A DNA stretch of 64,000 nt from Cinclus cinclus (Eukaryota > Chordata > Aves > Passeriformes > Cinclidae). The DNA lies in the NCBI RefSeq assembly GCF_963662255.1, contig NC_085056.1, positions 6,824,216 to 6,888,215 of the forward strand, in the 5' to 3' direction. The notes below the pieces were generated by a model. The model saw only the letters and a list, made by a program, of their open reading frames with translations, searched no databases and was not told where the DNA came from. Position 1 is the first letter of the stretch, and every line of letters starts with the position of its first letter. Made by a program: the position numbers and the translations under genes. Positions 39,701 to 48,700 of this stretch are shown here, piece by piece.

Positions 39701-41569
39701 GGCAGAATGATGAATCATCTTCTCTGTGGTCATCTGTGGTCATGGGGTCATCCATGGGATCATCCATGGGGTCATCCAAGAAGTCACTGATGGAGTCACC
39801 CCCGGAGTCATCTCTGGAGTCATCCAAGGATGAGTCTGTCACCATTGTAAGAGCAGCTGCTCCTCCATTTGGCAGATGCCAGCTTTGCCATGTCACTTGA
39901 GCCCCTTGCAGGAGCTTACTGGTGCCCTGATGGCACCTGGGACCTCCCTGCCCACACCTGGCCATGAACATGTGTCTGCTCAGTGTTACCCCATCCCTCT
40001 GGTCATGATCCCTCATGGAGATGTACCAACTTCCTGGCTACCCCAGGGAGGGATCCTGAAGGCCATGCCCAAGGGATGGAAGAAGATGCAGGTATTTTCT
40101 GGGAAGCTGGTTTTTCCCAGCCCAAGCCCTGCAAAGTTCACAGGCCTTAACAGCAGCAGCTTGACTGTGCCCTGGGATTCTGCTGGCAGTGCTTTCTTCC
40201 AAGCTGCTTTGGCACTGGCTGAGGGCAAGCAAGTATCTGGAGCTCTGGAAGGTTCCTGGCTTGTCTTTGTGTCTGCCAGACAGACAAAGATCAGTTTTGC
40301 TAACAGTGACTGGGCAGGCAAAAATGCTGGATTTACTTCCCTGGAGATGAGGTCCTGGTTAAGGAAGCAGGAGGTGTCACAGACACTGAGCAGGCAGACT
40401 GAAGGATCCCATCCCCCCTCTCAACAAGAGCAGGGTGTGATCTTTTTTCAGATTAAACCTTGGGAAAAACCTTTGCTAACCAGACACTGTCCTTTCTTTC
40501 CTCCAAGCAGGAGACTTGGATGAAAATGGAGACTGAGAAAAAGCTAACAGAAGATCATGTCCTGGAACTGGAGACAGGTGTCACCTCCCGTGCCCAGGAG
40601 GACAGGATCTTTAATAAGCAGATGCATCAGAGTCTTGTTGAGTGAGTAGGGACTCCCATCCCTCTGTCTAAGTGCCCTGTGGGTAACATCCAGCAGGACC
40701 CCTGCTCCTGGGAGCTCCTTGTGTCTGCAGAGCTGGGAATAGCTGGGGGGACTTCAGAAAGTGTCTGGTCCTGGTGCTGTGACACACTCTCTGTGAGCAG
40801 CTGAGTGCCCTCCCTTCCCCAGCAGCATGCTGAACCGGGCACTGCTCAGCTTCCACAGCTGTGGGATTCTGTTCCTAGAGCTGAGGGGGTCCAGTGCAGA
40901 CCACCAAACCCTTACAGACAGCACAGAAACCATCCCTGCTGGCAACTCCAAGCTGCTGTCTTGGTTCCAGCTAACAGAGCACACTGAGCAAAAGGAATCA
41001 CACAGGTCCACTGAAAGAACAGCAGCTGTGCCCCTTTTTACAGTTGCCTTTGCTTGTGGCTCTCCACCCTCCATACTTTGAGCTCTCAGATAAACACTGC
41101 CATAATCAGATGATAAAGTTTCTGGGCCACTTCCTGAATTTGGAGAGCTTGTGGTATGTTCTGTTTTGTGAGTGAGAGAGATATTTGTATTTAAGTGTTT
41201 ATACCTATAAAGTGAGCAGAATATTTAGAGTCATTGGAGGGTCAAGCACCAGCAAATTCTTCTTCACTTGCTATGTAAGTAGCAAGAAGGAAAACTGAAC
41301 TGGTGAACCTCCTAATTTCCAAATTACTAATGATAGCCCTCATTTACTTTTTTCAGTGGTGTATAATTCCATGAAGCATTTCTCTCCTGTTCTGGAATGC
41401 AGAGTTTAAGCAGGAAAAAATGTCATTAAAAAAAAATATTTTGCCTATTTCTATACCTGTATGAGCAAAATGACATGGTTTCTTCTCCAGTGGGGCTGCT
41501 GACCTTGAGAGTTTATCTGAGGATAAAGAAACTGAATCATCCATATATTCCTCAGAAGACAAGCCTTGA
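15419..41569 (+). CDS. HYDIN: HYDIN N-terminal third, truncated gene or partial paralogue
   Basis: HYDIN is an axonemal central-pair (C2b projection) protein needed for ciliary beating; its loss causes hydrocephalus and ciliary dyskinesia. The joined exons give about 1,586 codons with all splice sites and phases intact, colinear with remembered mammalian HYDIN from the MSLT-type start through successive Ig-like ASH/MSP beta-sandwich repeats. Recognisable blocks include VPHLVKVTLESSPYF, ILDFPDQLNFSECPVKYSTQ, VTLCSNTV and EQVLKVYYLPGKLGVF. Full-length HYDIN is about 5,100 residues. Here similarity stops at the acidic linker before the next ASH repeat, and the frame then ends. The remaining two thirds are not in this window, which continues with CMTR2 debris and NUTF2. 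Intact frames over 26 kb argue for selection or recent origin. Upstream 5' exons were not identified, and the last exon is tentative. Confidence 0.88.
21498..21521. repeat. (AGC)8 trinucleotide repeat in HYDIN intron 9
   Basis: Eight perfect AGC units inside the intron between exons 9 and 10. It is not coding. Confidence 0.9.
22443..22540. repeat. 49-bp tandem duplication in HYDIN intron 10
   Basis: Two adjacent identical copies of a 49-base unit; the CAGCAGTGATTTTAAAAAC block starts at about 22445 and again at about 22494. Lack of differences between copies points to a recent duplication. Confidence 0.9.
25445..39057 (+). CDS. HYDIN: HYDIN coding exons 13-26
   Basis: Exons: 25445-25545, 26768-26903, 27357-27521, 29690-29842, 31294-31532, 31881-32136, 33130-33273, 33441-33584, 34070-34383, 34561-34729, 35089-35187, 35889-36098, 36895-37032, 38880-39057. 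All are in phase. Exon 21 and exon 24 hold clear ASH strands (EEQITVRGEVYFPNLHLQAE, FDVRPLWGELQPGQSQL). Exons 22-23 encode a lysine- and glutamate-rich linker, the least conserved part. Exon 26 carries GSIAPGKEQVLKVYYLPGKL, a strong HYDIN match, and is the exon found again in reverse at 42.4 kb. Confidence 0.85.
37804..38238 (+). mobile_element. Solo LTR of an endogenous retrovirus in HYDIN intron 25
   Basis: A 435-base element with short inverted ends TGATGCC and GGCATCA in a TG...CA frame. It has a TATAAAAG box at 38075-38082 and an AATAAA poly(A) signal at 38172-38177, then a U5-like tail. The order matches LTRs common in songbird genomes. No retroviral gene lies beside it, so it is a solo LTR left by recombination. 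A clean target-site duplication was not seen. It lies in sense orientation relative to HYDIN. Confidence 0.8.
39554..41569 (+). CDS. HYDIN: HYDIN tail exons 27-29 (acidic linker and early stop)
   Basis: Exon 27 (39554-39846) keeps the NEKSENILKKIRQNTG block that follows exon 26 in mammals, then turns into an acidic, Ser-rich stretch with GSSM repeats. Exon 28 (40511-40641) is charged (METEKKLTEDHVLELE), resembling the linker before the next mammalian ASH repeat, and ends at a good GTGAGT donor. Exon 29 (41491-41569) follows a TTCTTCTCCAG acceptor and ends SSEDKP-stop; it overlaps the start of the CMTR2-like fragment and is the weakest call. An alternative last exon (40826-41081) also fits in phase and gives 85 more residues of no recognised homology. 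Confidence 0.5.
39737..39785 (+). repeat. In-frame 15-bp repeats in HYDIN exon 27
   Basis: Three to four imperfect units of about 15 bases around ATGGGGTCATCC. They encode the repeated Met-Gly-Ser-Ser motif, so replication slippage can lengthen or shorten the linker without breaking the frame. Confidence 0.75.
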
Positions 41570-42090
41570 AAAGTTCAGTCCTGAAGTTCTTCCTGGAACT
41601 GGTAAGCTCTTTAGATGTTTTCTTATGCTAAGCCAGTAAATGTTTTTATATATGATCACATGGAGTTTCACTTACTCCAAAGGACTCAATGAATGAAGTG
41701 AAGAACCAACTGAATGATAAGAACCTCGAGGATTGGCATCGGCACACCTCATTTACCAGTAAAGCAGGGAAAATAATATCTCATGTGAAGAAATCTGTGA
41801 ATGCTGAGCTCTGTACCCAGGCATGGTGCAAATTTCACGAGATCCTGTGCAGTTTTTCTCTTCAGGGCAGAGAACTGAATTCTGTCCACCTCTGTGAAAC
41901 ACCTGGAGGTTTTATAGCCAGCCTTAACCACTTCTTGAAGTCCCACCATGTCCTCTGTCACTGGAATTGGGTAGCTAATACCCTAAACCCTTATCATGAA
42001 GCCAATGACAGCCTTATGATGATCATGGATAAAAAACACATTACCTTGGTGATACTTGGGCCCAGGTAACACTGGGGATTGTGGCAGACT
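41553..42090 (+). pseudogene. CMTR2: CMTR2 (cap methyltransferase 2) 5' fragment, broken
   Basis: The functional enzyme methylates the ribose of the second transcribed nucleotide of capped mRNA. Here only its N-terminal part is left: an EKFSPEVL block, then [16 protein letters not shown], the [20 protein letters not shown] block, the SAM-binding-site region ([16 protein letters not shown]) and [11 protein letters not shown]. Damage: a frameshift before 41,690, a short in-frame loss in the loop ahead of the SAM motif, a frameshift after MMIMD near 42,030, and a Trp-to-stop change at 42050-42052. Similarity ends by about 42,090, so most of the roughly 770-residue enzyme is missing. The coding part of CMTR2 is normally one exon, so DNA duplication and retroposition cannot be told apart by introns; the neighbouring HYDIN debris favours DNA-level rearrangement. 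Confidence 0.85.
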
Positions 42091-42187
42091 CATAAAAAGA
42101 AGACTCTTGGTCAGGTTTGACACTCATTATGTGGATTAATATGACTAAGCTTATTGCTAATACAGTATCTAAATACTGTCAGTGCAG

Positions 42188-42193
42188 AATAAA
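42188..42193 (+). terminator. Candidate poly(A) signal for the truncated HYDIN
   Basis: First AATAAA after the proposed HYDIN stop codons, about 620 bases downstream of 41569. A second one lies at 42774-42779. If used, the CMTR2 fragment would be part of the 3' UTR. Confidence 0.25.
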
Positions 42194-42429
42194 ATATAAG
42201 CAGGTCTAAGGGGCTAATATAAGCAGGTTTGGCTAGAAACCTACAGTTTTACACTCTTTGGCATTGCAGAAATCACAGTGACAAAGCAACAAAGCACCTA
42301 TGGAGCCACTTCAGGATTTTATCTCCAGACATGACTGAATCTTAGTTGGATCTGCAGTCAGAGGCACCAGAAAGCCTGCTGGGGCATGCAAGGAGCTCAG
42401 GTGACACAGGGGGAGGGTGGCACGAACCT

Positions 42430-42740
42430 TTCAGCACTTGCTCCTTGCCAGGTGCAAGGGAACCCTGCAGGGGACCGGAGAAGAGGGAGGGAAGCATCAG
42501 CAAAGGTTTGATGGGGATGGTTCAGGGAACAGACAGGCTGAGAAGACAGGTTCTCATCTAGAAGAAAACATCAGACCACATCACTTTCTAACTTCCTTGT
42601 GCCCAAAAGCTCAAGCTTCCAACTCTGGGGTGCAGTGTGTTCTCCTGAGGTCTCACAAGGCCACTGCCCCAGCACAGCCTGATGTGAGCACAGCTCTGCT
42701 GCTAACAGGACTGGCCCTCTGCCAGCAAGAGCCACGCTGA
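42430..42740 (-). pseudogene. HYDIN: Inverted decayed copy of HYDIN exon 26 and intron 25
   Basis: The plus strand at about 42,430-42,540 is a close reverse complement of HYDIN exon 26 start plus the intron before it (about 38,720-38,915). It includes CACTTGCTCCTTGCCAGGTG (exon), the splice junction CCTGCAGGG, GACAGGCTGAGAAGACAGG and TCTCATCTAGAAGA. After about 130 extra bases, homology resumes with GCTCTGCTGCT and CCCTCTGCCAGCAAGAGCCA, ending near 42,740. Because intron sequence is included, this is a DNA duplication and not a processed copy. It carries no usable exon. Confidence 0.82.
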
Positions 42741-42744
42741 GCAA

Positions 42745-44640
42745 ATGAAAGTTCCTTTGCCAGCTGCTTTGTAAATAAATCTCATTTGAATATATTACTT
42801 GCCTTATTTTTATAAGATTACACAAGATTTTAGTCAGCATAGTCAGCAGGATGTCAACAGAGGGGTTTCTGGGGCGTCAGGGCTATGCCCCTTCTCCTTT
42901 AGGGATGGAATGGATGAAGGAGAAGGGGATGGACCTGGAGGAGGTGGTAGAGAGACACAGCAGTGCTGCTGCGGCAGAAGAGGACACGGTAAAGAGAGCG
43001 TGTGTGCCACCTTGGGAGCGTGCCTGGTACAGGCACATTGCGATTATTTCAGAAGACTGGAAACGGAGAAACAGCTAGAGACAGTTGTCATAAAACAACT
43101 AACAGGGAAGGAGAGCAAATAAGTTTATTGGAACGAAGGATTGAAATAAAGCTGTCAAACAAACAAAAAAAGAACAAACCCAAAACCAAACCAAAACCAA
43201 AAAAAAATAACAGTAGGATTCTCCACTTCTGGATGCTGACAGCAGATCCAGAGGACTGGTATGGGCATATCTGGGGAGGTTCTGATGAACACATTTTGGA
43301 AGGGTTAGGGGAATTAGAAGAAAGAAGAGTGTGGCCCCTTATTTAAAAAGGTCTGTAGGTCCACATGGCTGATGTTCCCTCTACCACTGTATGCCCAAAC
43401 CCACGGATGGAACTGGAATTTGGTGCACTACAGCCTAAACTTTTGTGCAGCCCGGGGGAAACAGAAACTGAGTGTTTGTGGAGAATCTCTGTGATGGGGG
43501 GAGGTCAGATCATGGGAAGTAACAAAGAATTGAGTGGGTTTGGGGGTCCCGGAGTGGTTTTGAGCGATGGACCAGCAGATGTGTTACCCCTGAGTGGTTT
43601 AGGTCAGTTAAAGAACCAGCAAAGGTTTCAGGGCAGTGGTCACAGCACCAAGGCTGCCAGAGTTCAGAAGTGTTTGGACAGTGCTCTCAAGCACATGGTG
43701 TGATTGTTGGGGCTGTCCTGTGCAGGGCCAGGAGCTGGACTCAGTGATCCTTGTGGGTCCCTTCCAATGCAGGATAAACTCTGATAAAAGCAGATACTTT
43801 CCCTGGCGCACACTTTCTCCCATTTCATGTTAAATTAAGGAAGTGAGCAACTATACTTCAGATAATTAAGAAATTAATTCTGTAGGAAGGTATCTTACTA
43901 TGCTGGCAAAAGAATCTTTGCTGCTGCTCAACGCAAATAGTTTTCTTCTCTTTCAACCCCTCAACTTTCTGTATTCTAATCCCGCCTGTACCTTTGCAAT
44001 ATTTTTCTTCTACCAGTTTTGACTATTTTTGGTTGTCACATTTCTGTGTATTATCAAATGTCAGTCCTAGGAGGGGATTTGAAGAATCTTTATTTTAAAT
44101 GGCTTTTATGATTCTAAGGGAAAACCTTAAGTTTTTAACAATTCCTCTAGAGATTAATACTTTTTTTTAAGGTTGGGGGGGGGGGGCCTTCAGATTTTTG
44201 GAAAGTTTTTATATAATAATATGATTGCTTTTGGCCCAGAGGGTTAATAATTTTTAAGATTTTGTATTCTTGCCCACCCAGCATGCCTGAGCTGCAGAGT
44301 TCAAGCACTGAACAAATCACATATTCCCTAAGTAGCCCATATCCACCATTGCAGTACAAAACCACCTACCAGTTCAGCTTTTCTTTACACAAGAAATCTA
44401 GGAATGTAACTCTGTCCATAGCCCATTTAGGCATGTAATCCTAAATCCTAACAACTCCTGTACTCTTATGAGTCCTCTCTGCTGCTGCTGCTTCAGGGAA
44501 TATGGGAGGGCTCCAGTGAGACCCAAACCATGCTTTTTAGACCATTTACATGCTCACAAATATTTATTTGAACGTGTTTTTTCTACTACCCCACATCTTC
44601 TTTGTAACTTTTCACTGCAATAAAGTCGAGCAATTTTTTT
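42745..44640. other. Spacer between HYDIN/CMTR2 debris and NUTF2
   Basis: No recognised gene. An 88-base segment at 42901-42988 has a good acceptor (CTCCTTTAG) and donor (GTAAAGAG) and an open frame, but its peptide (MEWMKEKGMDLEEVVERH...) was not recognised. An A-rich stretch lies at 43,155-43,210, a CR1-like tail at 43,625-43,790 and a G run at 44,176-44,187. Confidence 0.45.
43625..43790 (+). mobile_element. CR1-like 3' tail fragment
   Basis: Ordered matches to the avian CR1 tail: GTGGTCACAGCACCAAG, GTTTGGACAGTGCTCTCA, GGCACATGGTGTGATT-like text, CAGGGCCAGGAGCTGGACTC and GATCCTTGTGGGTCCCTTCCAA. The element is 5'-truncated and lacks its last repeats. Confidence 0.7.
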
Positions 44641-44750
44641 TAAAAAATTAGCAATGTATAGCTCTTATGGGGGGAACTAAAATTAACGTCAGGACCTGCA
44701 GCTCTGTGGCTGACACCCACGTCCCCACTCAGGGCCACGGGTCCTGCTCT

Positions 44751-44855
44751 GTCCCAAAGGGGTGCAATCCTGTCGCAAAGGAGGACAATCCTAACCCAAA
44801 GGGGTGCAATCCTGTCCCAAAGTGGGACAATCCTAACCCAAAGCGGGACAATCCC
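44751..44855. repeat. 21-bp minisatellite upstream of NUTF2
   Basis: Five 21-base units of the form CCCAAAGGGGTGCAATCCT, varying between GGTGC and GGAC cores in a partly alternating pattern. The array sits about 300 bases before the inferred NUTF2 first exon, at the edge of the CpG island. Confidence 0.9.
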
Positions 44856-44869
44856 ATCCCCTTTACTCC

Positions 44870-45720
44870 CCAGGCGCAGCGCCGCTCCCCGCCCCGCTCC
44901 TCCACGATCCCACAATGCTCCGGGGCGCCGCCGCGGGGCTAGCGGCGCGCGGGCCCCTTCCCTCATTCAAATGAGCTACCGCGGGGTGCGGCGCGGGACC
45001 TGTCGGGAGTTGTAGTTCTGCTCCCCCTCCCGGTGCGCGTACGGCCGCTGGTGTGACTCGCTGTCCCGGCATGCCGCGGGGCCGGGCGGAGCGGGGCGGG
45101 GCGGGAGCGCGGGCGAGGGAGGTAGAGGGGGCTCGCGCCGCGCACGGGGCCGCTGCCGCCGCCATAGTGGGAGCCGCGGGTGAGTGAGGGGGGCGCGACC
45201 GGGAGTGGCAGCGGGACTGGGACCGGCACCGCCCGCGGGCCGGCACACGGCACCGCCACACCCCGCGCTCGCCCCTCGCGGCCCCGTGGCCCAGCCCCAT
45301 CCCCGCCGCGGGGCGCTGCCGGCTGCCGCGGGCCAGGCTGGGCGGGAGCCGCCGGCCAGAGCCGCCCTGACCTTCCCCGTCTTTGAGGCGCCGGCAGCGC
45401 GGTCCCGGAGGGGCGGCGGCGGGAGCCGAGCCATCGCCGCCTGTGCCCGGGAGTGGCGGGCCCCGCATGTGGGTGGGCTGAGGGGGGTGGGCGGCCCCGA
45501 CCCAGCTCCCCCGGCGGGAGCGAGGGGCCTCGGCAGGGGCGAGCTCGGCCCGCAGGCTCGGGGGGCAGGTCGCTCCGGCGGGGCCGGGGGATGCCGGGGA
45601 GGTGCGGGCTGTGCCTCGCTCGCCCCGCCGGCAGCACCGGCGCTGCCGCCGCGACCCTCAGGGGCACCGAGGCTTCTCCTCGGCCTGGTGCTCGTCGGTG
45701 CAGGGGATGAACCGGGAGCT
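44870..45720 (+). promoter_or_regulatory. CpG-island promoter of NUTF2
   Basis: About 850 bases with very high G+C and dense CpG (many CCGCC, GGGGCGG Sp1-like boxes near 45,090), in sharp contrast to AT-rich flanks. No TATA box. It surrounds the inferred first exon, as expected for a housekeeping gene. Long minus-strand open frames here result from base composition. Confidence 0.8.
45080..45179 (+). other. NUTF2: NUTF2 non-coding exon 1 (5' UTR)
   Basis: A strong GTGAGTGAGG donor at 45180 follows a CpG-rich stretch ending CCATAGTGGGAGCCGCGG. The next coding exon begins with 26 untranslated bases after its acceptor, so an upstream non-coding exon is required. The exact transcription start cannot be read, and other donors inside the island are possible. 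Confidence 0.5.
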
Positions 45721-48700
45721 GAGAGGAGATGGTTTGTGCGGGGGAGAAGGTGTACTGGGTTTTAATGTTCTCGCTGTTTTCTGTCTTGCCCGAAGGTTGT
45801 GAGAGGACTGAAGTTACCTGACATGGTTGAATCACTTTGTCATATTGAACGTGAAAGGTTCATGCTTCTTTGGAGTGAAACTAGCAACTTGCCTGTGCTC
45901 AGTGATCTGCTGCAGCCTTATAGTTTTTTGAGTTGTCATTTTTCAGTATAATCTGCAAGAGAACATTTTTTCTTCACTTCTCTGGCTTTTATCACTTTTC
46001 AGCTTTGAAAACAATCAAAAACCTGCAAAGATGTGCAGTAGCAAGGAGTGTGTGTTGCATTCTGTTAATGTGAGATAGCTTTTTGAAGGCATTTAAATCC
46101 CCAGAAGTCTGTTCTTGTAATTCAAATTGAACTTCCTGTGTGAGGCAGGCTGAAATAATTCAGCTCATTTGAAGTCCATAATTTCCAGTGTAAATATATA
46201 TTGGAGCTAGATGTCCTGTATAGCAGTTGAATTGGGGGAAGAAAAGCCCAGGTATATGTTTGAGTGGGAATTGGGTGCAGAAACATTGCTTGAAAGTGAA
46301 TTCTGATTCTTTAATCAGCTGCCATCTCAAGTTAATGCTCTTTTGCTTTCTTGAGAAGTTGTATTCAAGCAGTGATTTCTGTGTTCGTGTGTAGTGTCTT
46401 TTAAGTTTTCTTTTAGTAGCAACCAAAAAAGGCATTTCACAGACCTTCACCTGGAAATAGCAAAATTATATAGTGAAATGCCTGATTTCATTTAAAGTCA
46501 GGTGATAATTTGGCTCAGTTTTGGACTATTTAACTAATTTCCCACTGGGCCCTTAATTATTCTTTGTCTAAAAGGTTGCAAGTTATTTGTTAGATGGTTT
46601 GAAATATATTTGCTTAACATCTGTGTTTGTTCAGGTCTTTAGAAAAATGCAAATGGTAACAACTTTCTGCAGTTCCCTCTGCTGGGATTTCTTTTGTCCC
46701 CTTTAGTAAGAGGATCATTTAGCTAGTGAAAGTGTAGAGTATGGTAACTTTAGGAATTGTAATATATTCTGATAGTTGGTAACATTGCCAGTGTAATAAT
46801 TCTTTTCGTTTTTAAACTCATGGATACTGTGGCAACTTTGGCCATTAAATGTTTTGTTACTGTGTCTATAAGGTAAAGAAAAACTGGGTGTAGCAATTCT
46901 CCCCTGTTTTTTTTTTTTTTTTTAAGCTGAGCAGTCCTGCGTTCATTTTGGGGAAAGAAAATGTGGCTTTAGCCTTGCAAAATTGAATTCAGTTTTTGGC
47001 TTGCATGAAGAATACTCTGGAAAAAAAGGCTGTTGTGTAGCATTGTGGCTTTTGCTTAACAACAAAACATAATGTCCTCCTCTGCAGTTATGTGTAATAT
47101 ATATCTGTATATTTGAAAATCATCCTGACTGATTCTGTGTGGCTCTCTTGGGTTGTCAGGTTGCAGTTGGGATGAGCATCAAGCTGCAGGCACAGTGAAA
47201 CCTTTCCCAGGGTCTTCCTCAGGTGTTTTGTGTACCAGTGGCCTTACCTTGCTGACATTTCTAACAAAAAAAGAGATGTACTTCAGGTTGGCATAATTCC
47301 CTCATTAATCTGTTTTAACAAAGTTGGAGTGGAGGAATAAAAAGACTAAGAAGGGGAAAGTAAATGTATTTCCCAGAAGGAAATAATCTGGACCTTATCT
47401 TCTCCTTTCTCCCTTTCCATCCTTTCACTGTTCACATACCTAGACAATTATTTTTAGCTGTAAGAACATATTTAGTATAATGTAATTTCTTGCACAGAGC
47501 AGTCCATGGCAATTACTTGGTGGAGGTCTCTGAAGTCAATGGTTTTTGATTGGCCTTGAGCTGCAGTTTGCAGAGGGTTCTCCTCTATGGATCAGTCATC
47601 TGCTGTGGAGATAATTGTGAAAATACGTCAGAGAAACACTTCTTTCCTTCAGTCTCTGAGTGCATAAATTTGTTCCTCAACTGGAAGTTTTACAGGTTTT
47701 CAAATGGAGGAAGATTGACTGCTGAATGGGCATTTAGCAGACAGAGATGCATTGTGTTGAAGATAAATGGCTGATGAGGCATGATGCCCTTCAGAAAGTT
47801 CCAGTATTTCTGCATCCCTATGTTGCCCTGCTTTCTGCCTGGCCTGGGCTTGTTTAGTCTAGGAAAGGCTTGGGCAGGCTTGATCACAGTCTCCAGTCTC
47901 TGTCAGGCCATTATCAGGAGGATGGAGCCAGGCTTTTCTCAGGGTACCTCATGGCAGGGTAGGATACAAGGGGAATAACTGGAACAGATGGGATTGGGGT
48001 AGAGCACAGCACAGCTGCCCTCTGGATGAGGGCAGTCAAGCAGTGGAACAGGTTTGTCCTTCTGCTTTGAGCTGGAGGAGGTCCTTTGCAAACCTGCTTT
48101 ATTCTGTGATAATTTGCATAGTTTCTCTGTTGGGAGTGTATCTTTACTAAAGGAGGATGATCGGTTATCAAGTGGTTCTTGGTGGAGTTGAATAGATGAC
48201 CTGATTGAAAGAAGATTAACTGGTCCTGTGATGCTGGTTCCATTGTGTTCCTAGAAAGTGCACTCTGGAGACACTCCTGTCTCTGCAAGTTTTAGTGGCA
48301 GAAGAAAATCAGTTGAAGGAAAAATAATCTAAACCTGTTGGCTGCTTTACTTTACTTACCAGTCTAAAGACTGCTGACTCTCTAATCTGAATGATCTAAA
48401 ATATCTGCATGATAGAAATTGCAAGAGTATCAGGAACTGAAAAAGCTGAGAGTGCTTTCATTGTCCTTATTTTCTCCTGTTAATCAGAAGTGGAGGGTGC
48501 AGCAAGTGATGGTCTGAATGTTTGCTGTAGGTTCATGTGTGTCACTGGACCAGTAGCACAGATTTCAGGGTGGTGCTGTGCTGTTTTGTTGTACTGATTC
48601 TCAAAGTTTCCAGAAAGCAAGCTTGAATTCGATCTTAAGAGGGTTTTACTTTGGTGGTTTATTTATGATGAGATTAGTTGTGGAATAAATGCAGTCATAA

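Noticed and set aside
41689..42069. A 126-residue open frame taken as a complete small gene
   Set aside because: It is only the surviving middle of the CMTR2 fragment; homology continues upstream in another frame and past a stop.
44863..45835. Long minus-strand open frames of 290 and 201 residues
   Set aside because: Arg/Pro/Ala-rich frames produced by CpG-island composition; no splice pattern or family resemblance.
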